DNA from: JAPOXR01 sp965219635
GTDB lineage: Bacteria; Pseudomonadota; Alphaproteobacteria; Rhodobacterales; Rhodobacteraceae
DNA length: 64,000 nt
Assembly (NCBI GenBank): GCA_965219635.1
Contig: OZ244783.1
Coordinates: 3,038,001 to 3,102,000 of the forward strand
Direction of reading: 5' to 3'
Shown: positions 10,311-19,285 of the stretch, in pieces
Numbering within the stretch: the stretch's first letter is position 1
Layout: each line of letters starts with the position of its first letter
Made by a program: the position numbers and the translations under genes
Notes under the pieces: generated by a model
Database searches by the model: none
Told to the model about the DNA's origin: nothing
Seen by the model: the letters and a program-made list of their open reading frames with translations, nothing else

Positions 10311-10643
10311 ATGCTGTTCATCACGATCATGGCGGCCCCTTCCAGTGCCTCCGCTGAGGAAATGGGTTCCTTTGGCGTCATCTCACCGGACATGAACGAA
10401 TGCCTTGGAAGCGAGGCAATTGCGGCTTCCTGTTTCCGGGAACCGGAACGCAGAAACGGCAGCCGTGCCGGTCCCCTGCGCATATCAGGGGAAGGCCATA
10501 TCGGTATCAGCTATGACGGAGACCGGTTCAGTCCTGTACACGGATTGAAGATCAATCTGGAATTCGGCGGGACGACAGACAACGGGCTGGGTATGGGAAT
10601 TTCAACCCACCTGAACGTTGATGGAGACGAGATCAGCCAGTGA
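10311..10643 (+). pseudogene. Short secreted porin-like fragment
   Basis: The reading frame is open from about 10245, but the ATG at 10311 gives a signal-peptide-like start (hydrophobic run ending AAPSSASA) and about 110 residues. The C-terminal half reads ISGEGHIGISYDGD, then alternating polar/hydrophobic strands GLKINLEFGGTTDNGLGMGIS. This resembles the first beta-strands of alphaproteobacterial trimeric porins, which begin with a signal peptide, a strand and a YDGD-type turn. Those porins are around 300-400 residues, so this would be only the beginning of one. It stops at TGA 10641-10643, and no continuation is visible in another frame downstream. Either a porin remnant or a small independent secreted protein; ribosome binding is weak. 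Confidence 0.4.
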
Positions 10644-11257
10644 GCTGCCGGATCCGGTACAGTCCAAATGCTCAGGTCCGGCAAAGCAGCAATTCCGGGA
10701 GGTCTACGAACGAACCAGTCATGGATGCAGCAAGTTGTCGCCTGCCACGCATTTGACGAGCAACTATGGCGGAGTTGCAATTCCTTGACCAGGTTCAGGT
10801 CAGCAAGCCCTGTTGATCAAGCCGCCTTGGCCGCCAAGGGACGATGAATCTGCGACAGAACGGGGATGGATGACGGCGCCATGCAAAGGACGGCGCAAAT
10901 CCGGGCCAAGTGCCCATCTCCTTCGTTTGGGCTGTGTGTGCGCAATTCGGCGCCGAGTGGGATCATTGGATGAGCCCGTAGGGTCCAGGGCTGTCCCAAG
11001 CCGAACGCAAACACCCTGCAACCGGGATCGCGTTCAAGTACATCGGAATTGGCATTGGTGCGGTGAAGCCACTCTCTTTCCGGGACGGGTCTGCACCAGA
11101 AAGAAAAGGTCTTTCGGCGCACTCGATTGATACTCTCGGAAGAGGATTGGCCGGCCATCGTCGTGCGTCGCAGGAAGGCCGTCACAAATGACTATGCCGG
11201 GCCGTTGCCGCCTGCGGACCAAACCGCTCGCGGATGCATCAATCCTCGAGATTCCTG
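10644..11257. other. Non-coding stretch between porin fragment and NDUFA9-like gene
   Basis: Overlapping ORFs on both strands (for example 10813-11130 plus and 10817-11185 minus) show no recognisable domain and no clear ribosome binding site, so I do not call them. It may contain decayed coding sequence left from the porin. Confidence 0.5.
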
Positions 11258-12256
11258 CTACACGGTTGCGTCGGGCGTATCGGTCCGTGATGCCGATTCC
11301 TGTATGGCTGTGAATTCCCCTGCTGGTCTGAACCGGTAGAGGTAGCTCTCAAGCACGAGGTCCATGACGATCGGATCAATTCCCAAATCCGCGAATGTCC
11401 GGGCATACTCCCCGACCACATTGTCAACGGCAAGCTGGCGTATCTGATCGCGTGTCAGGACATCGTTGGAGAACAGGCCACCGGTGATCAGTTGTGCCAA
11501 CTCCAGCTTGAATGCCCCGGCACGGGCAATGAAATCAGGCAGATTGAGGATAAGGCGGCGGCGGCGGATCACGTCCAGCATCTTGGCCATCAGGTCACCG
11601 AACTCCATCACCTCCGGTCCGCCCAACTCATAAACGCCAGCTTTGCTGCTATCCTCGACAGCGATGCACGCCGCCTTTGCGACGTCATCGACATACACCG
11701 GCTGGAATCGGGTATGCGCCCTGACGATGGGCAAGACCGGCGACATGCGCGCCATGGCGGCAAACCTGTTGAAGAATGAATCTTCGGGGCCGAATATGAT
11801 TGACGGACGCAAAATCACCGCACCGTCAAATGCGGTTGTGACCGCCAGTTCCCCCGCCGCCTTGGATTGCGCATAACGGCTCTCGCTGTCGGGGCTGGCG
11901 CCGATCGCCGAGATGTGAACCAGGCGCGAAGCGCCGGCGCGGGTTGCACCCGCAGCGATGTTGCCTGCACCCTCTTCATGAACCGCCGAAAATCTCTGCC
12001 GCCGATTTTCAGCCAATATGCCAACACAGTTGATGACCGCATCGGCCCCATTGACTACAGCATCGACAGATTCTGGGTACCTTACATTGGCCTGCACCGG
12101 TTCGACCTGTCCAGGCACACCATACGTGCGAACAAACAACGCTTCGTTGGGTCGGCGAACGGCAACACGCACGCGCCATCCCGATTGCGCCAGGCGTTCG
12201 GCGATGTAGCGTCCGACGAACCCGGATCCTCCGAAAATGGTGGCAATTCCGGCCAC
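11258..12256 (-). CDS. Complex I NDUFA9 subunit family protein (NAD(P)-binding, atypical SDR)
   Basis: An atypical short-chain dehydrogenase/reductase of the NDUFA9 type. In bacteria related to mitochondria such proteins are linked with respiratory complex I assembly or stability, but most are annotated by similarity only. The Rossmann glycine motif GGSGFVGR is at residues 9-16, right at the N-terminus. The motif IFGPEDSFFNRFAAMARM in the middle is typical of this subfamily. The YxxxK of classical SDRs appears only as YAQSKAAGE. Length of 332 residues is normal. It is transcribed toward uppP and has no close operon partner. Confidence 0.88.
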   Translation of the reverse strand: MAGIATIFGGSGFVGRYIAERLAQSGWRVRVAVRRPNEALFVRTYGVPGQVEPVQANVRYPESVDAVVNGADAVINCVGILAENRRQRFSAVHEEGAGNIAAGATRAGASRLVHISAIGASPDSESRYAQSKAAGELAVTTAFDGAVILRPSIIFGPEDSFFNRFAAMARMSPVLPIVRAHTRFQPVYVDDVAKAACIAVEDSSKAGVYELGGPEVMEFGDLMAKMLDVIRRRRLILNLPDFIARAGAFKLELAQLITGGLFSNDVLTRDQIRQLAVDNVVGEYARTFADLGIDPIVMDLVLESYLYRFRPAGEFTAIQESASRTDTPDATV

Positions 12257-12900
12257 GGCATGCCCCGCTGATTAACTTCCCGCTAGATAGGCACAGGCTG
12301 CACATCATGCAACCCGGCCAAAGGACACGAGATCACATGCGCCAGTGGCATATTGTCGCCGCACCGTCCGGGCCACGAACCTTGGTCCTCCCGGGATCGC
12401 AGAGGGACCAGGAGCAGGCGAGGCCCATCGGACCAGCGCTCATTGATATAGCGGGGCACCGGCAACTCAATTCGCTGGTTGCAGAATTGAAACAGATTGT
12501 TGCCTGACCCCTGGCCCAGAACACAATCCGAACCAGCGATCTCTCACAGTTCCTGTGCCGCGCGCAAATCCGGGCACATCTTGCCTGCCTGGGCCAACCG
12601 CCGTGCCAGTGCCGACATGTGCAACTGCAATACTGCCCATTTCAGTACGCATCCGGGCACCATAAATGGGCCATTTGCTCTGCCAAGTCTGCTGATGACC
12701 CTGTCAAGTCATGGGTGTCCTGGAGCTTTCAGATGATTGCTTCCAGACCCTTTGAAACTTGCGCCTCAGTGTGTGAAGGCCTGTTTTCTGGCTGTCCAGG
12801 GCAGGTCCATTAGGCTTGCGTCCACAATCATGAGGATCACAGCCACACGGGAAACGAGCCGCCCACCATCAGCATTGCAGGCCACAGGCGTCATTTGCCA
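12257..12900. other. Intergenic stretch without a gene
   Basis: Contains the upstream region of the NDUFA9-like gene and the 3' flank of the autotransporter. The small ORFs on both strands have no recognisable content. No T-rich terminator was found. Confidence 0.5.
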
Positions 12901-15807
12901 TCAGAAGCGCAGCTGAATACCTGCCCCAATGCGAGTGTCGGGGTCGGTGGTTTCAACATGCTCTCCTCTTAGTGTAGCAGTCAGACCACGCGGCAGAGTG
13001 AACTCCAGCCCGGCTCCATAATGCGGAACTTCCTCATCACCAGTTGCCAGCCTTGCGTCCGCAGACACCGTCATCAGGCCCTCCATGACGCCGAAGCCGT
13101 AGCCGGCCCGCGCAGCAAGTGAACCTGGCGCCGTGACCTGCCCGCCAGTGCCATTCTGGAACAGCGTATCGTCCGACAGGATGCCTTCCTGCTGAACTCC
13201 CCATTCCTGGCGCAGCGAGCCGGACCAACCATGACCCTGGGAATCCGGAGCAAACTGAACACCAATGCTGGCTCCCCACTCGCGTTGACCTGCGGCTGCG
13301 TGCCTGGCAAGCCAATGCCCGCTTGCATCCAGACTCATACGGGAGTCCGGCGAATACAGTCCAAAACCGCCGCCAATCTCAACGCCCCGGCCTGTTATCC
13401 CGTCACCACCATCCTGGCGAAGCGACAGCGAGCCGCGCGGCAACAGCACCCATCCAGAGTCCGAAAGCGCAAGACCGGCATGAGCGAATTCCACTCCGCT
13501 GCGAACCCGCCAACTCTTGATCGAAAGTCCTCCGATGGCCGTCGATGCATCGCCACGGGTCCGGAGCCGAACAACCTCTGCTTCAACCGGAACCGAGATT
13601 GTCACTTGCCCCTGGTTCGCCACGGCCCACCGGGCACCAACAGATGCGGCCTTCATCGACAGGCCAGCTTTCGAGTCCTCGCCCTCCTCGGGACGATGCT
13701 CCGCTTCACCGCTGCCGATGCCCACAACAACCCTGACTGTCCCGGTTCCACTCGGCAAGGTCATCTGCATGTACGGCCAGATGGCTGTCAGCGAGGTTTC
13801 AACACGGCTGTTCACATCAAGCGTGAGCAGGTCGACTTCGCCACGGTTTCTTGACACCGCTACACCGGCAAGCAGACGCTCGTTTGCCCAGTTGTCGATG
13901 CCCACCCATGCGGACTTGACTGAACCATCCCAACTGTCATTTCCGGAAACTCCCTGGAAGTTCCGAAAATCGCCCCGGCCCCAAACCGTAATGCCAGGAT
14001 TGCCGTCGACTGCATCTTCGCCGCTCAACGACAAGGCGAATGCACTTCCATCCAGCAACTGTTCTTCTTCAATCGAACTGGAATAGCCTTCCGTGGCACG
14101 GTTGCCCTGCCACCAGCCTGTCGCCTTGTGACTGGCAACCGGGTCCTTCATGGATGTTTCGCCACCTATCAATTGCCCACCCAGCATCAGGGTGTTTGTG
14201 AGCGGCGCCGAACGCAACCGCTCATCAATGATATCCGTGGCTCCGGCAATCGTTACACGCCCCAATTCGGACAGCACCATTTTTGCCGCCTGACTCTCCA
14301 TTTCTGGCGTTGGTCCTACAGGAGTCCCAACTGTCGCCACATTGGACATGACACCGTTGCCGGCATCATTTACGGCGCGGACACGGAAGCCATAGGAGTG
14401 CCCTCCGGTCAATTGGTCAACAGTGTAGCTCCGCGTTGCAGCGCCGCTGCCTGGAACGTCTTTCCACTCACTGCCAAAAGATGTGTCACCTTCGCGCTGC
14501 TGATATTGCCATTTTGTGATGCTGGTGTCGCCGGCATGCGTCCATGTCAGGACGGCAGTCCTTCTATCTGCCGACGCGGTCAACTCTGCTGCATCTGGAG
14601 CACCCGGAGCCAACGGACTCACGTTGGCCTCGTTCGAATCCGGACCGTTGCCGACATGGTTCACTGCCCGGATCCTGAAGGTGTAGCTTTCGCCGTTGGT
14701 CAGGCCTTCAATGGTGTGACTGGTGGTGGTTGTTTCGCTGCCTTCCATGGGGGTCCATTCGCCGTATTCTCCATCAGCTGCCTTCTGCTGGTACTGATAC
14801 GACAGGACTGTCATGTCTTTCGGGTCTGTCCAGTTCAGTGTAACCTGACCGTCACTGCGGTTTGCAGTCACATCCTCAGGACTGGCTGGCACCGCCGTCT
14901 TCGTTGTGTAAATGACATTCTGGCCATCGAATTGGAAAACGATGTGAAAATCGTTGTCACCATATCTTTCTGACAATGTCTTATCAAATGTAGCCTTCCT
15001 ACCTGACAGAACAAGTGTATCTCTATTTGCTTCGGGTGTTGATGCAGTTATCTGGACATAGGAAACCCCTCTCCAGCCATAGCCCCTCACTCCCAAGTAT
15101 AGGTTTGAGCTGTATGCATCATCTCCCATGTAGTATGACCTGTCGCCTCGGCCGAGACTGTCGTTACCCTTCTTGCCAGTGAAGGTAGAGTATCCGGAGA
15201 CCGTATAGGCAACGTCGTCACGTCTATATTCGCCAAATGTGCCTCTGTTACTTGAGACCTGATACCATCCAGTGTCGGCTTGAACGTTTCGATTGGGATC
15301 GGTAGGAAGAGTGATTGCATGGTTCGCATTGCCGGAACCACCGCCTTGCAAATTGAAGCCCGACATATCCAGACTTCCCGAGGACGTAATTGTTGACGTG
15401 CTGCCGTCGTCGGTGAAAGTGACGACAATCGTTCCCGCCCCAGCGGACTGCACCCCCCCGGGAAACAGACCCAAACTTAGCAGCAGTGCGGCACCAATTG
15501 CGGAACAGCGCTTTGCGGCCTGTCGCCAGACTCTCCATCCGGCAGGCGAAAATCCGCTTCGACTCTTCGGGATCTCACGGTGACCCGGAGAAGAAGAAAG
15601 GGAAGAGTAAACCGTGAACATGGCTCGAGCGATAGCAGAGTACAGCTGATGCGCGGTTGAACCCAAGGAACGGGCGCAGGAAGCTGTTGTTGTGGTGCCC
15701 GTTGCAGCGGCACTCTTTTCGCCAAATGGGCGGAGTAAGCTGATCATGTACATGGTCTGAAGTATCCAGTTTGATGGGTAGTTATTTTGGAGCGGCGAGT
15801 TCATCAT
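12901..15807 (-). CDS. Fibronectin type III autotransporter-like outer membrane protein
   Basis: A large surface protein of 968 residues. A hydrophobic export signal lies at about residues 102-122 (GAALLLSLGLFPGG...), unusually far from the first ATG. The signal is either of the extended autotransporter type, or translation starts later, for example at the ATG at 15621; no clear ribosome site decides it. Residues about 125-300 form a passenger region of unknown fold. Two fibronectin-III repeats follow at about 306-398 and 402-496, with the usual LTW and SYTFRIRAVN / SYGFRVRAVN strands. From about 570 to the end there are amphipathic strands of an autotransporter beta-barrel, ending in a terminal phenylalanine (IQLRF) as outer membrane barrels do. 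Likely role: adhesion or host and matrix contact, inferred only from the domain types. Confidence 0.8.
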   Translation of the reverse strand: MMNSPLQNNYPSNWILQTMYMISLLRPFGEKSAAATGTTTTASCARSLGSTAHQLYSAIARAMFTVYSSLSSSPGHREIPKSRSGFSPAGWRVWRQAAKRCSAIGAALLLSLGLFPGGVQSAGAGTIVVTFTDDGSTSTITSSGSLDMSGFNLQGGGSGNANHAITLPTDPNRNVQADTGWYQVSSNRGTFGEYRRDDVAYTVSGYSTFTGKKGNDSLGRGDRSYYMGDDAYSSNLYLGVRGYGWRGVSYVQITASTPEANRDTLVLSGRKATFDKTLSERYGDNDFHIVFQFDGQNVIYTTKTAVPASPEDVTANRSDGQVTLNWTDPKDMTVLSYQYQQKAADGEYGEWTPMEGSETTTTSHTIEGLTNGESYTFRIRAVNHVGNGPDSNEANVSPLAPGAPDAAELTASADRRTAVLTWTHAGDTSITKWQYQQREGDTSFGSEWKDVPGSGAATRSYTVDQLTGGHSYGFRVRAVNDAGNGVMSNVATVGTPVGPTPEMESQAAKMVLSELGRVTIAGATDIIDERLRSAPLTNTLMLGGQLIGGETSMKDPVASHKATGWWQGNRATEGYSSSIEEEQLLDGSAFALSLSGEDAVDGNPGITVWGRGDFRNFQGVSGNDSWDGSVKSAWVGIDNWANERLLAGVAVSRNRGEVDLLTLDVNSRVETSLTAIWPYMQMTLPSGTGTVRVVVGIGSGEAEHRPEEGEDSKAGLSMKAASVGARWAVANQGQVTISVPVEAEVVRLRTRGDASTAIGGLSIKSWRVRSGVEFAHAGLALSDSGWVLLPRGSLSLRQDGGDGITGRGVEIGGGFGLYSPDSRMSLDASGHWLARHAAAGQREWGASIGVQFAPDSQGHGWSGSLRQEWGVQQEGILSDDTLFQNGTGGQVTAPGSLAARAGYGFGVMEGLMTVSADARLATGDEEVPHYGAGLEFTLPRGLTATLRGEHVETTDPDTRIGAGIQLRF

Positions 15808-16431
15808 TTTCAGGAGTCTCGGCGTTTCAGGTTGTCAACTGACGGCAAGGTCTTGCCGAGCTTCGAGACCGGTGAACCAGATTGCGCCACCAGTGCTCGT
15901 GAATGGTCATGTCGTTGAGTCATGCGCAGCGCACCTCAAACCCTCGCTGCGGCAGGCTTGCCGGGTTCCCGGTGGTCTTGATGCGCCGCAAAGAAATCGC
16001 GGCCGGGTTTGGGCAGGAAAGTCTTACGAGCTTGTGTGCCATGGTGTCGATTCTCTGCGTCATGCGCCATATAATGCCAGTGATTCCATACCTGTCAACT
16101 ATATTTATGCCATTCTTCGATATGGGGTGTTAACGAGGCCTCGCATTGCTGATCTGGTGCCCTGATAGCCAGCCCAGAATCCTGCCAGGTTGAATTGAAT
16201 TCAGGTGGCGGCGGCGCGGCCTCTCTTCAGGATTGCCGCTTGATGCCGGTCAGCAAGTCCAACGCAGGCCGGAGAGCCAATCCGGTCAGGTCATGTTCCT
16301 GCCATTCAGCCAGTGCCATGACCAAATCGGTTCAATGCTGGCCCGCGTTGTGATTGCCACTGAGTGCAATCCGTGGTTGACGAGTTGACGGAAATCGTTA
16401 CCTATCAGGTAACAATCAAATTCACTCCAGC
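15808..16431. other. Intergenic region between autotransporter and toxin-antitoxin pair
   Basis: No gene supported on either strand. The left end is the upstream region of the minus-strand autotransporter, and the right end is the higBA leader with the palindrome listed separately. Confidence 0.5.
16385..16413 (+). promoter_or_regulatory. higBA leader: perfect palindrome overlapping a putative promoter
   Basis: GTTACCT (16397-16403), ATC, AGGTAAC (16407-16413) is a perfect 7-bp inverted repeat ending 18 bases before the toxin ATG. A possible -35 element TTGACG lies at 16385-16390. The -10 would then fall on the right arm of the palindrome, though the match is imperfect. This is the usual layout for autorepression by a HigA-type antitoxin. 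Confidence 0.6.
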
Positions 16432-16767
16432 ATGAAGATCGACTTCCGGACCCGGCGGCTGGCGAAGGCATTCAACCGCGAATCCACCATGAACACGACG
16501 TTTGGATCAAGAGTGGCCAAAGCAATCATGCGGCGCATGGCGGTACTCGAGGCCGCCCCCAATCTCGCAATGGTGCCGGTTATGCCACCGGAACGGTGTC
16601 ACCAGCTCGGCGGGGATCGGAATGAACAGTTTGCTGTCGACCTTGTTCACCCGAAGCGGCTTGTTTTCATTCCCAATCACGGTCCGGTTCCACGCAAGGC
16701 TGATGGCGGCATAGACACTGCGCAGGTGATGGAAATTACAATTATCGAAGTTGTAGACTATCATTGA
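16432..16767 (+). CDS. higB: RelE/HigB-type toxin
   Basis: A 111-residue protein of the RelE/HigB superfamily, whose members cut mRNA on the ribosome. The C-terminal half is the most telling: RCHQLGGDRNEQFAVDLVHPKRLVF, then a basic strand and a final VVDYH. This matches the conserved RCHxLkGdR...DL..PyRLvF and the terminal EVxDYH of HigB toxins. It sits first in the pair, the usual order for HigBA, 14 bases before the antitoxin gene and downstream of a palindromic operator. The start ATG at 16432 has no strong ribosome binding site, which would keep toxin production low. Assignment is by motif and partner. Confidence 0.8.
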   Translation: MKIDFRTRRLAKAFNRESTMNTTFGSRVAKAIMRRMAVLEAAPNLAMVPVMPPERCHQLGGDRNEQFAVDLVHPKRLVFIPNHGPVPRKADGGIDTAQVMEITIIEVVDYH

Positions 16768-16781
16768 AGGAGGACCGATAG

Positions 16782-17870
16782 ATGGCGAAGGCAGCAATTG
16801 GCTACGACCCCGACTACGCAATCCCGCCAGGATGGATTGTCGGGGAGCGCCTCGAAGCCCAGGGCATGTCCCAGGCCGAATTCGCGCGGCGATGTGGCCG
16901 CTCCCCAAAATTGATCAGCGAGATCGTCTCGGGCAAGGCGCCGCTTGAACCCGGCACTGCCTTGCAGTTCGAGAAAGTGCTCGGACTCGACGCCAGCATC
17001 TGGCTTGGCATCGAGTCCCGCTACCAGTTGCACCGGGCCCGGCAGGCCGAGAAACAGCGCGCCGCTTTTTCGGTGGAGTGGGCGAGGGCCTTTCCTGTCC
17101 GGGAGTTGGTCGAGCGCGGTTTCTTCCGGAATCCCGATTCAGACATCGACGCTGTATCGCAACTTCTGGCCTTTTTCCGGGTAGGTTCGATCGACGCCTG
17201 GACCGCTCGCTATAGCCGCGCCAATGTGGCCTATCGCCACTCCCGGAGTTTCAAGAGCAATGAGCAGGCATTGACCACCTGGCTCCGGCTCGGTGAAATC
17301 GACGCCGAGGGCCAGGCATGTGCAGAATTCGACAAGTCCCGGTTTAGACACGCGGCGCAAGCCATACGAGGCCTGACCATTGAACCGCCGGATGTGGCGT
17401 TGAAGAGTGCCGCCGCGCTGTGCAACCAAGCGGGTGTTGCATTGGCATTGGTCCCACCCCTGCCAGGGACAGCGCTCAGCGGCGCGGCATGGTGGCTGTC
17501 TCCCAGGAAGGCGGTGATTCAACTGACTGCCAGGCACAAATCCGATGACCATCTCTGGTTCAGCTTCTTTCATGAGGCGGCGCACATTCTGCTCCACAGC
17601 AAGAGAGAGGTGTTCGTCGACGAAGCCAACGGAAGCAGCGAAGACCTTGAGATGGAAGCCGACGATTGGGCATCGAACATGCTGGTTCCCGCAAGAGCCT
17701 TTGCAAAATTTGCCTCGACCTCGCCCCGCAGCGAGCGTGCGATCAAGGAATTCGCCGCGGAACAGGGCGTGGCCCCCGGCATCATCGTTGGAATGCTTCA
17801 GCACAAGGAGTTCTTGCCCTGGTCTCACCTGAATGGCCTCAAGCGCAGGGTGGATTGGGACTTGGGATGA
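16782..17870 (+). CDS. higA: HigA-type antitoxin fused to an ImmA/IrrE-like metallopeptidase domain
   Basis: A 362-residue regulator. The N-terminus has an XRE helix-turn-helix at about residues 24-60 (MSQAEFARRCGRSPKLISEIV), followed by the HigA-type EPGTALQFEKVLGLDASIWL segment. The C-terminal half is an ImmA/IrrE-like (Zincin) domain with HEAAH at residues 264-268, a metalloprotease HExxH, and a downstream EMEADDWASNML helix that supplies the third ligand region. Ordinary HigA antitoxins are about 100 residues, so the fusion makes this one a regulator that may itself be proteolytic. It follows higB by 14 bases with GAAGGAGG just before its ATG, so antitoxin should be made in excess. Expected to repress the operon through the upstream palindrome. 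Confidence 0.85.
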   Translation: MAKAAIGYDPDYAIPPGWIVGERLEAQGMSQAEFARRCGRSPKLISEIVSGKAPLEPGTALQFEKVLGLDASIWLGIESRYQLHRARQAEKQRAAFSVEWARAFPVRELVERGFFRNPDSDIDAVSQLLAFFRVGSIDAWTARYSRANVAYRHSRSFKSNEQALTTWLRLGEIDAEGQACAEFDKSRFRHAAQAIRGLTIEPPDVALKSAAALCNQAGVALALVPPLPGTALSGAAWWLSPRKAVIQLTARHKSDDHLWFSFFHEAAHILLHSKREVFVDEANGSSEDLEMEADDWASNMLVPARAFAKFASTSPRSERAIKEFAAEQGVAPGIIVGMLQHKEFLPWSHLNGLKRRVDWDLG

Positions 17871-18286
17871 TGCCGCGGCCGACTGCTTAGACGGTTATCC
17901 GAGTGCCTTTACCCGGCAGTTTCAGAGTTAAGCGGCCGTCGGCAAACCGGCCTGGCATTGCAATGGGGCCTTATGCCGATCAAGCGGCGGTGCAACACTG
18001 GCTGGTACTTGCGGCCACAGAGCCGTGAAATATATCCGCCGTACTCCTGTCGATCCTGGTCTAATAGTCCCGCATTACGGCCAAACATCAGCGGCGGTCA
18101 GATCCCCTGATGGCCAGTCATTACGCACAATTCTTGGGCGGATTTGCCGGTCCAGGGAACTCTGCCCGAGTCTCGTCTTGGGCGGATTTGCCGGTCGCCA
18201 GTCCCGGTTCAATCCGGGAGGATGTTTCGCAGCCTTGACTGCATTGACACAGCGTAACGCCGCGAATAAGTGTCGCCGACGTGCCT
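17871..18286. other. Intergenic region upstream of tRNA-Leu
   Basis: No gene supported. It contains a 21-base direct repeat (listed separately) about 90-155 bases before the tRNA, and presumably the tRNA promoter. Confidence 0.5.
18132..18196. repeat. 21-bp perfect direct repeat upstream of tRNA-Leu
   Basis: The same 21 bases occur at 18132-18152 and 18176-18196 (beginning TCTTGGGCGGATTTGCC), with a period of 44 bases. Repeats of this size next to a tRNA gene can be leftovers of recombination or part of a local duplication. No second copy was noticed elsewhere in the window. Confidence 0.6.
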
Positions 18287-18373
18287 GCCCAGGTGGCGGA
18301 ATTGGTAGACGCGCTAGCTTCAGGTGCTAGTGCCTGTATAGGCGTGGAGGTTCGAGTCCTCTCCTGGGCACCA
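18287..18373 (+). tRNA. tRNA-Leu (anticodon CAG)
   Basis: An 87-nucleotide leucine tRNA. The acceptor arm GCCCAGG pairs with CCTGGGC, the discriminator is A, and CCA is encoded (18371-18373). The anticodon stem-loop CTAGC-TTCAGGT-GCTAG gives anticodon CAG, reading CUG. The long variable arm typical of class II tRNAs (tgcctgtataggcg) and the T-loop TTCGAGTCC are present. No duplicated 3' end was found nearby, so there is no sign that this tRNA is the attachment site of the accessory region. Confidence 0.97.
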
Positions 18374-18580
18374 GACATTCTCAGCCTATGGCCGTTTCGT
18401 TGCCTCCGGCATCATGCGGCAGGCGAGGACCGGTAGGTATTCAGGACCGGTTGCGGCTGGCAGGCAACAATCGGGCACAGTTGAGCAAAGCAGCCTTGTC
18501 TCTCCAAGTGCTGGAACTTGGCAATTCTAGGCTGGTCATCGCCTGCGGGCGGCATGATTGAACAGGACAGCAAGGCCTCC

Positions 18581-19192
18581 ATGACAATCACCCTCTATCA
18601 GAACGACCTGCCGGACAACTTCGATGCCGGCCATTCAATTGCGGTGGACACTGAAACAATGGGACTGCAGTCCCGGCGGGACCGTCTCTGTCTGGTCCAA
18701 TTGTCGACCGGCGACGGGAATGCCGTTCTCGTGCGGATTGCAAAAGGCCAGACCAGCGCTCCCAATCTGGAAAGGATGTTGCAGGACAGTTCTGTCCTCA
18801 AGCTCTTCCATTTTGCGCGTTTCGACATTGCGATCCTGCTGGAGACACTTGGTGTCATGACCGGCCCGGTCCATTGCACCAAGATTGCTTCCAAGATTGC
18901 CCGGACCTACACCGACCAGCACGGTCTGAAGGCACTGGCCCGCGAGTTGCTTGATGTCGAGCTCAGCAAGGAGCAGCAATCCACCGACTGGGGGGCAGAA
19001 GAATTGTCTGCTGCCCAACTCGAATATGCAGCCAACGATGTGTTGCACCTGCACCGTATCAGGGATGCTCTCGACCGGATCCTGGAAAGAGAGGGACGAA
19101 TGGACCTTGCCAAATCGTGTTTCGAGTTTCTGCCCGCAAGGGTTCGCCTCGACCTCGCTGGTTGGACAGGCCGGGACATATTCGCCCACTGA
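18581..19192 (+). CDS. rnd: Ribonuclease D, short alphaproteobacterial form
   Basis: A 3'-5' exoribonuclease of the DEDD family involved in RNA 3'-end trimming. From the ATG at 18581 it has 203 residues, the size of the short form that consists of the exonuclease domain without HRDC domains. All DEDDy elements are visible: Asp and Glu in AVDTET, Asp in HFARFDIAIL, and Tyr and Asp in LEYAANDVLHL. The start is preferred over the upstream one at 18518 because AAGG lies just before it and the family begins there. It precedes kdsD by about 90 bases on the same strand. Confidence 0.92.
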   Translation: MTITLYQNDLPDNFDAGHSIAVDTETMGLQSRRDRLCLVQLSTGDGNAVLVRIAKGQTSAPNLERMLQDSSVLKLFHFARFDIAILLETLGVMTGPVHCTKIASKIARTYTDQHGLKALARELLDVELSKEQQSTDWGAEELSAAQLEYAANDVLHLHRIRDALDRILEREGRMDLAKSCFEFLPARVRLDLAGWTGRDIFAH

Positions 19193-19285
19193 CTGCTACA
19201 TATACGGCAAGCAACATTTGAAACCACAAGTGGATTCGGCTACAGGCTGAACAAGACCTGTCGGAAACCAGGCGCGAGCAGGGCA

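Noticed and set aside
10813..11185. Overlapping ORFs on both strands between the porin-like fragment and the NDUFA9-like gene
   Set aside because: No domain, no ribosome site, and composition of the encoded protein (Arg/Cys/Trp-rich) fits a random frame in GC-rich DNA.
18287..18373. tRNA-Leu as attachment site of the accessory region
   Set aside because: No partial copy of the tRNA 3' end and no integrase gene was found between it and 55 kb, and core genes follow directly to 22.9 kb.
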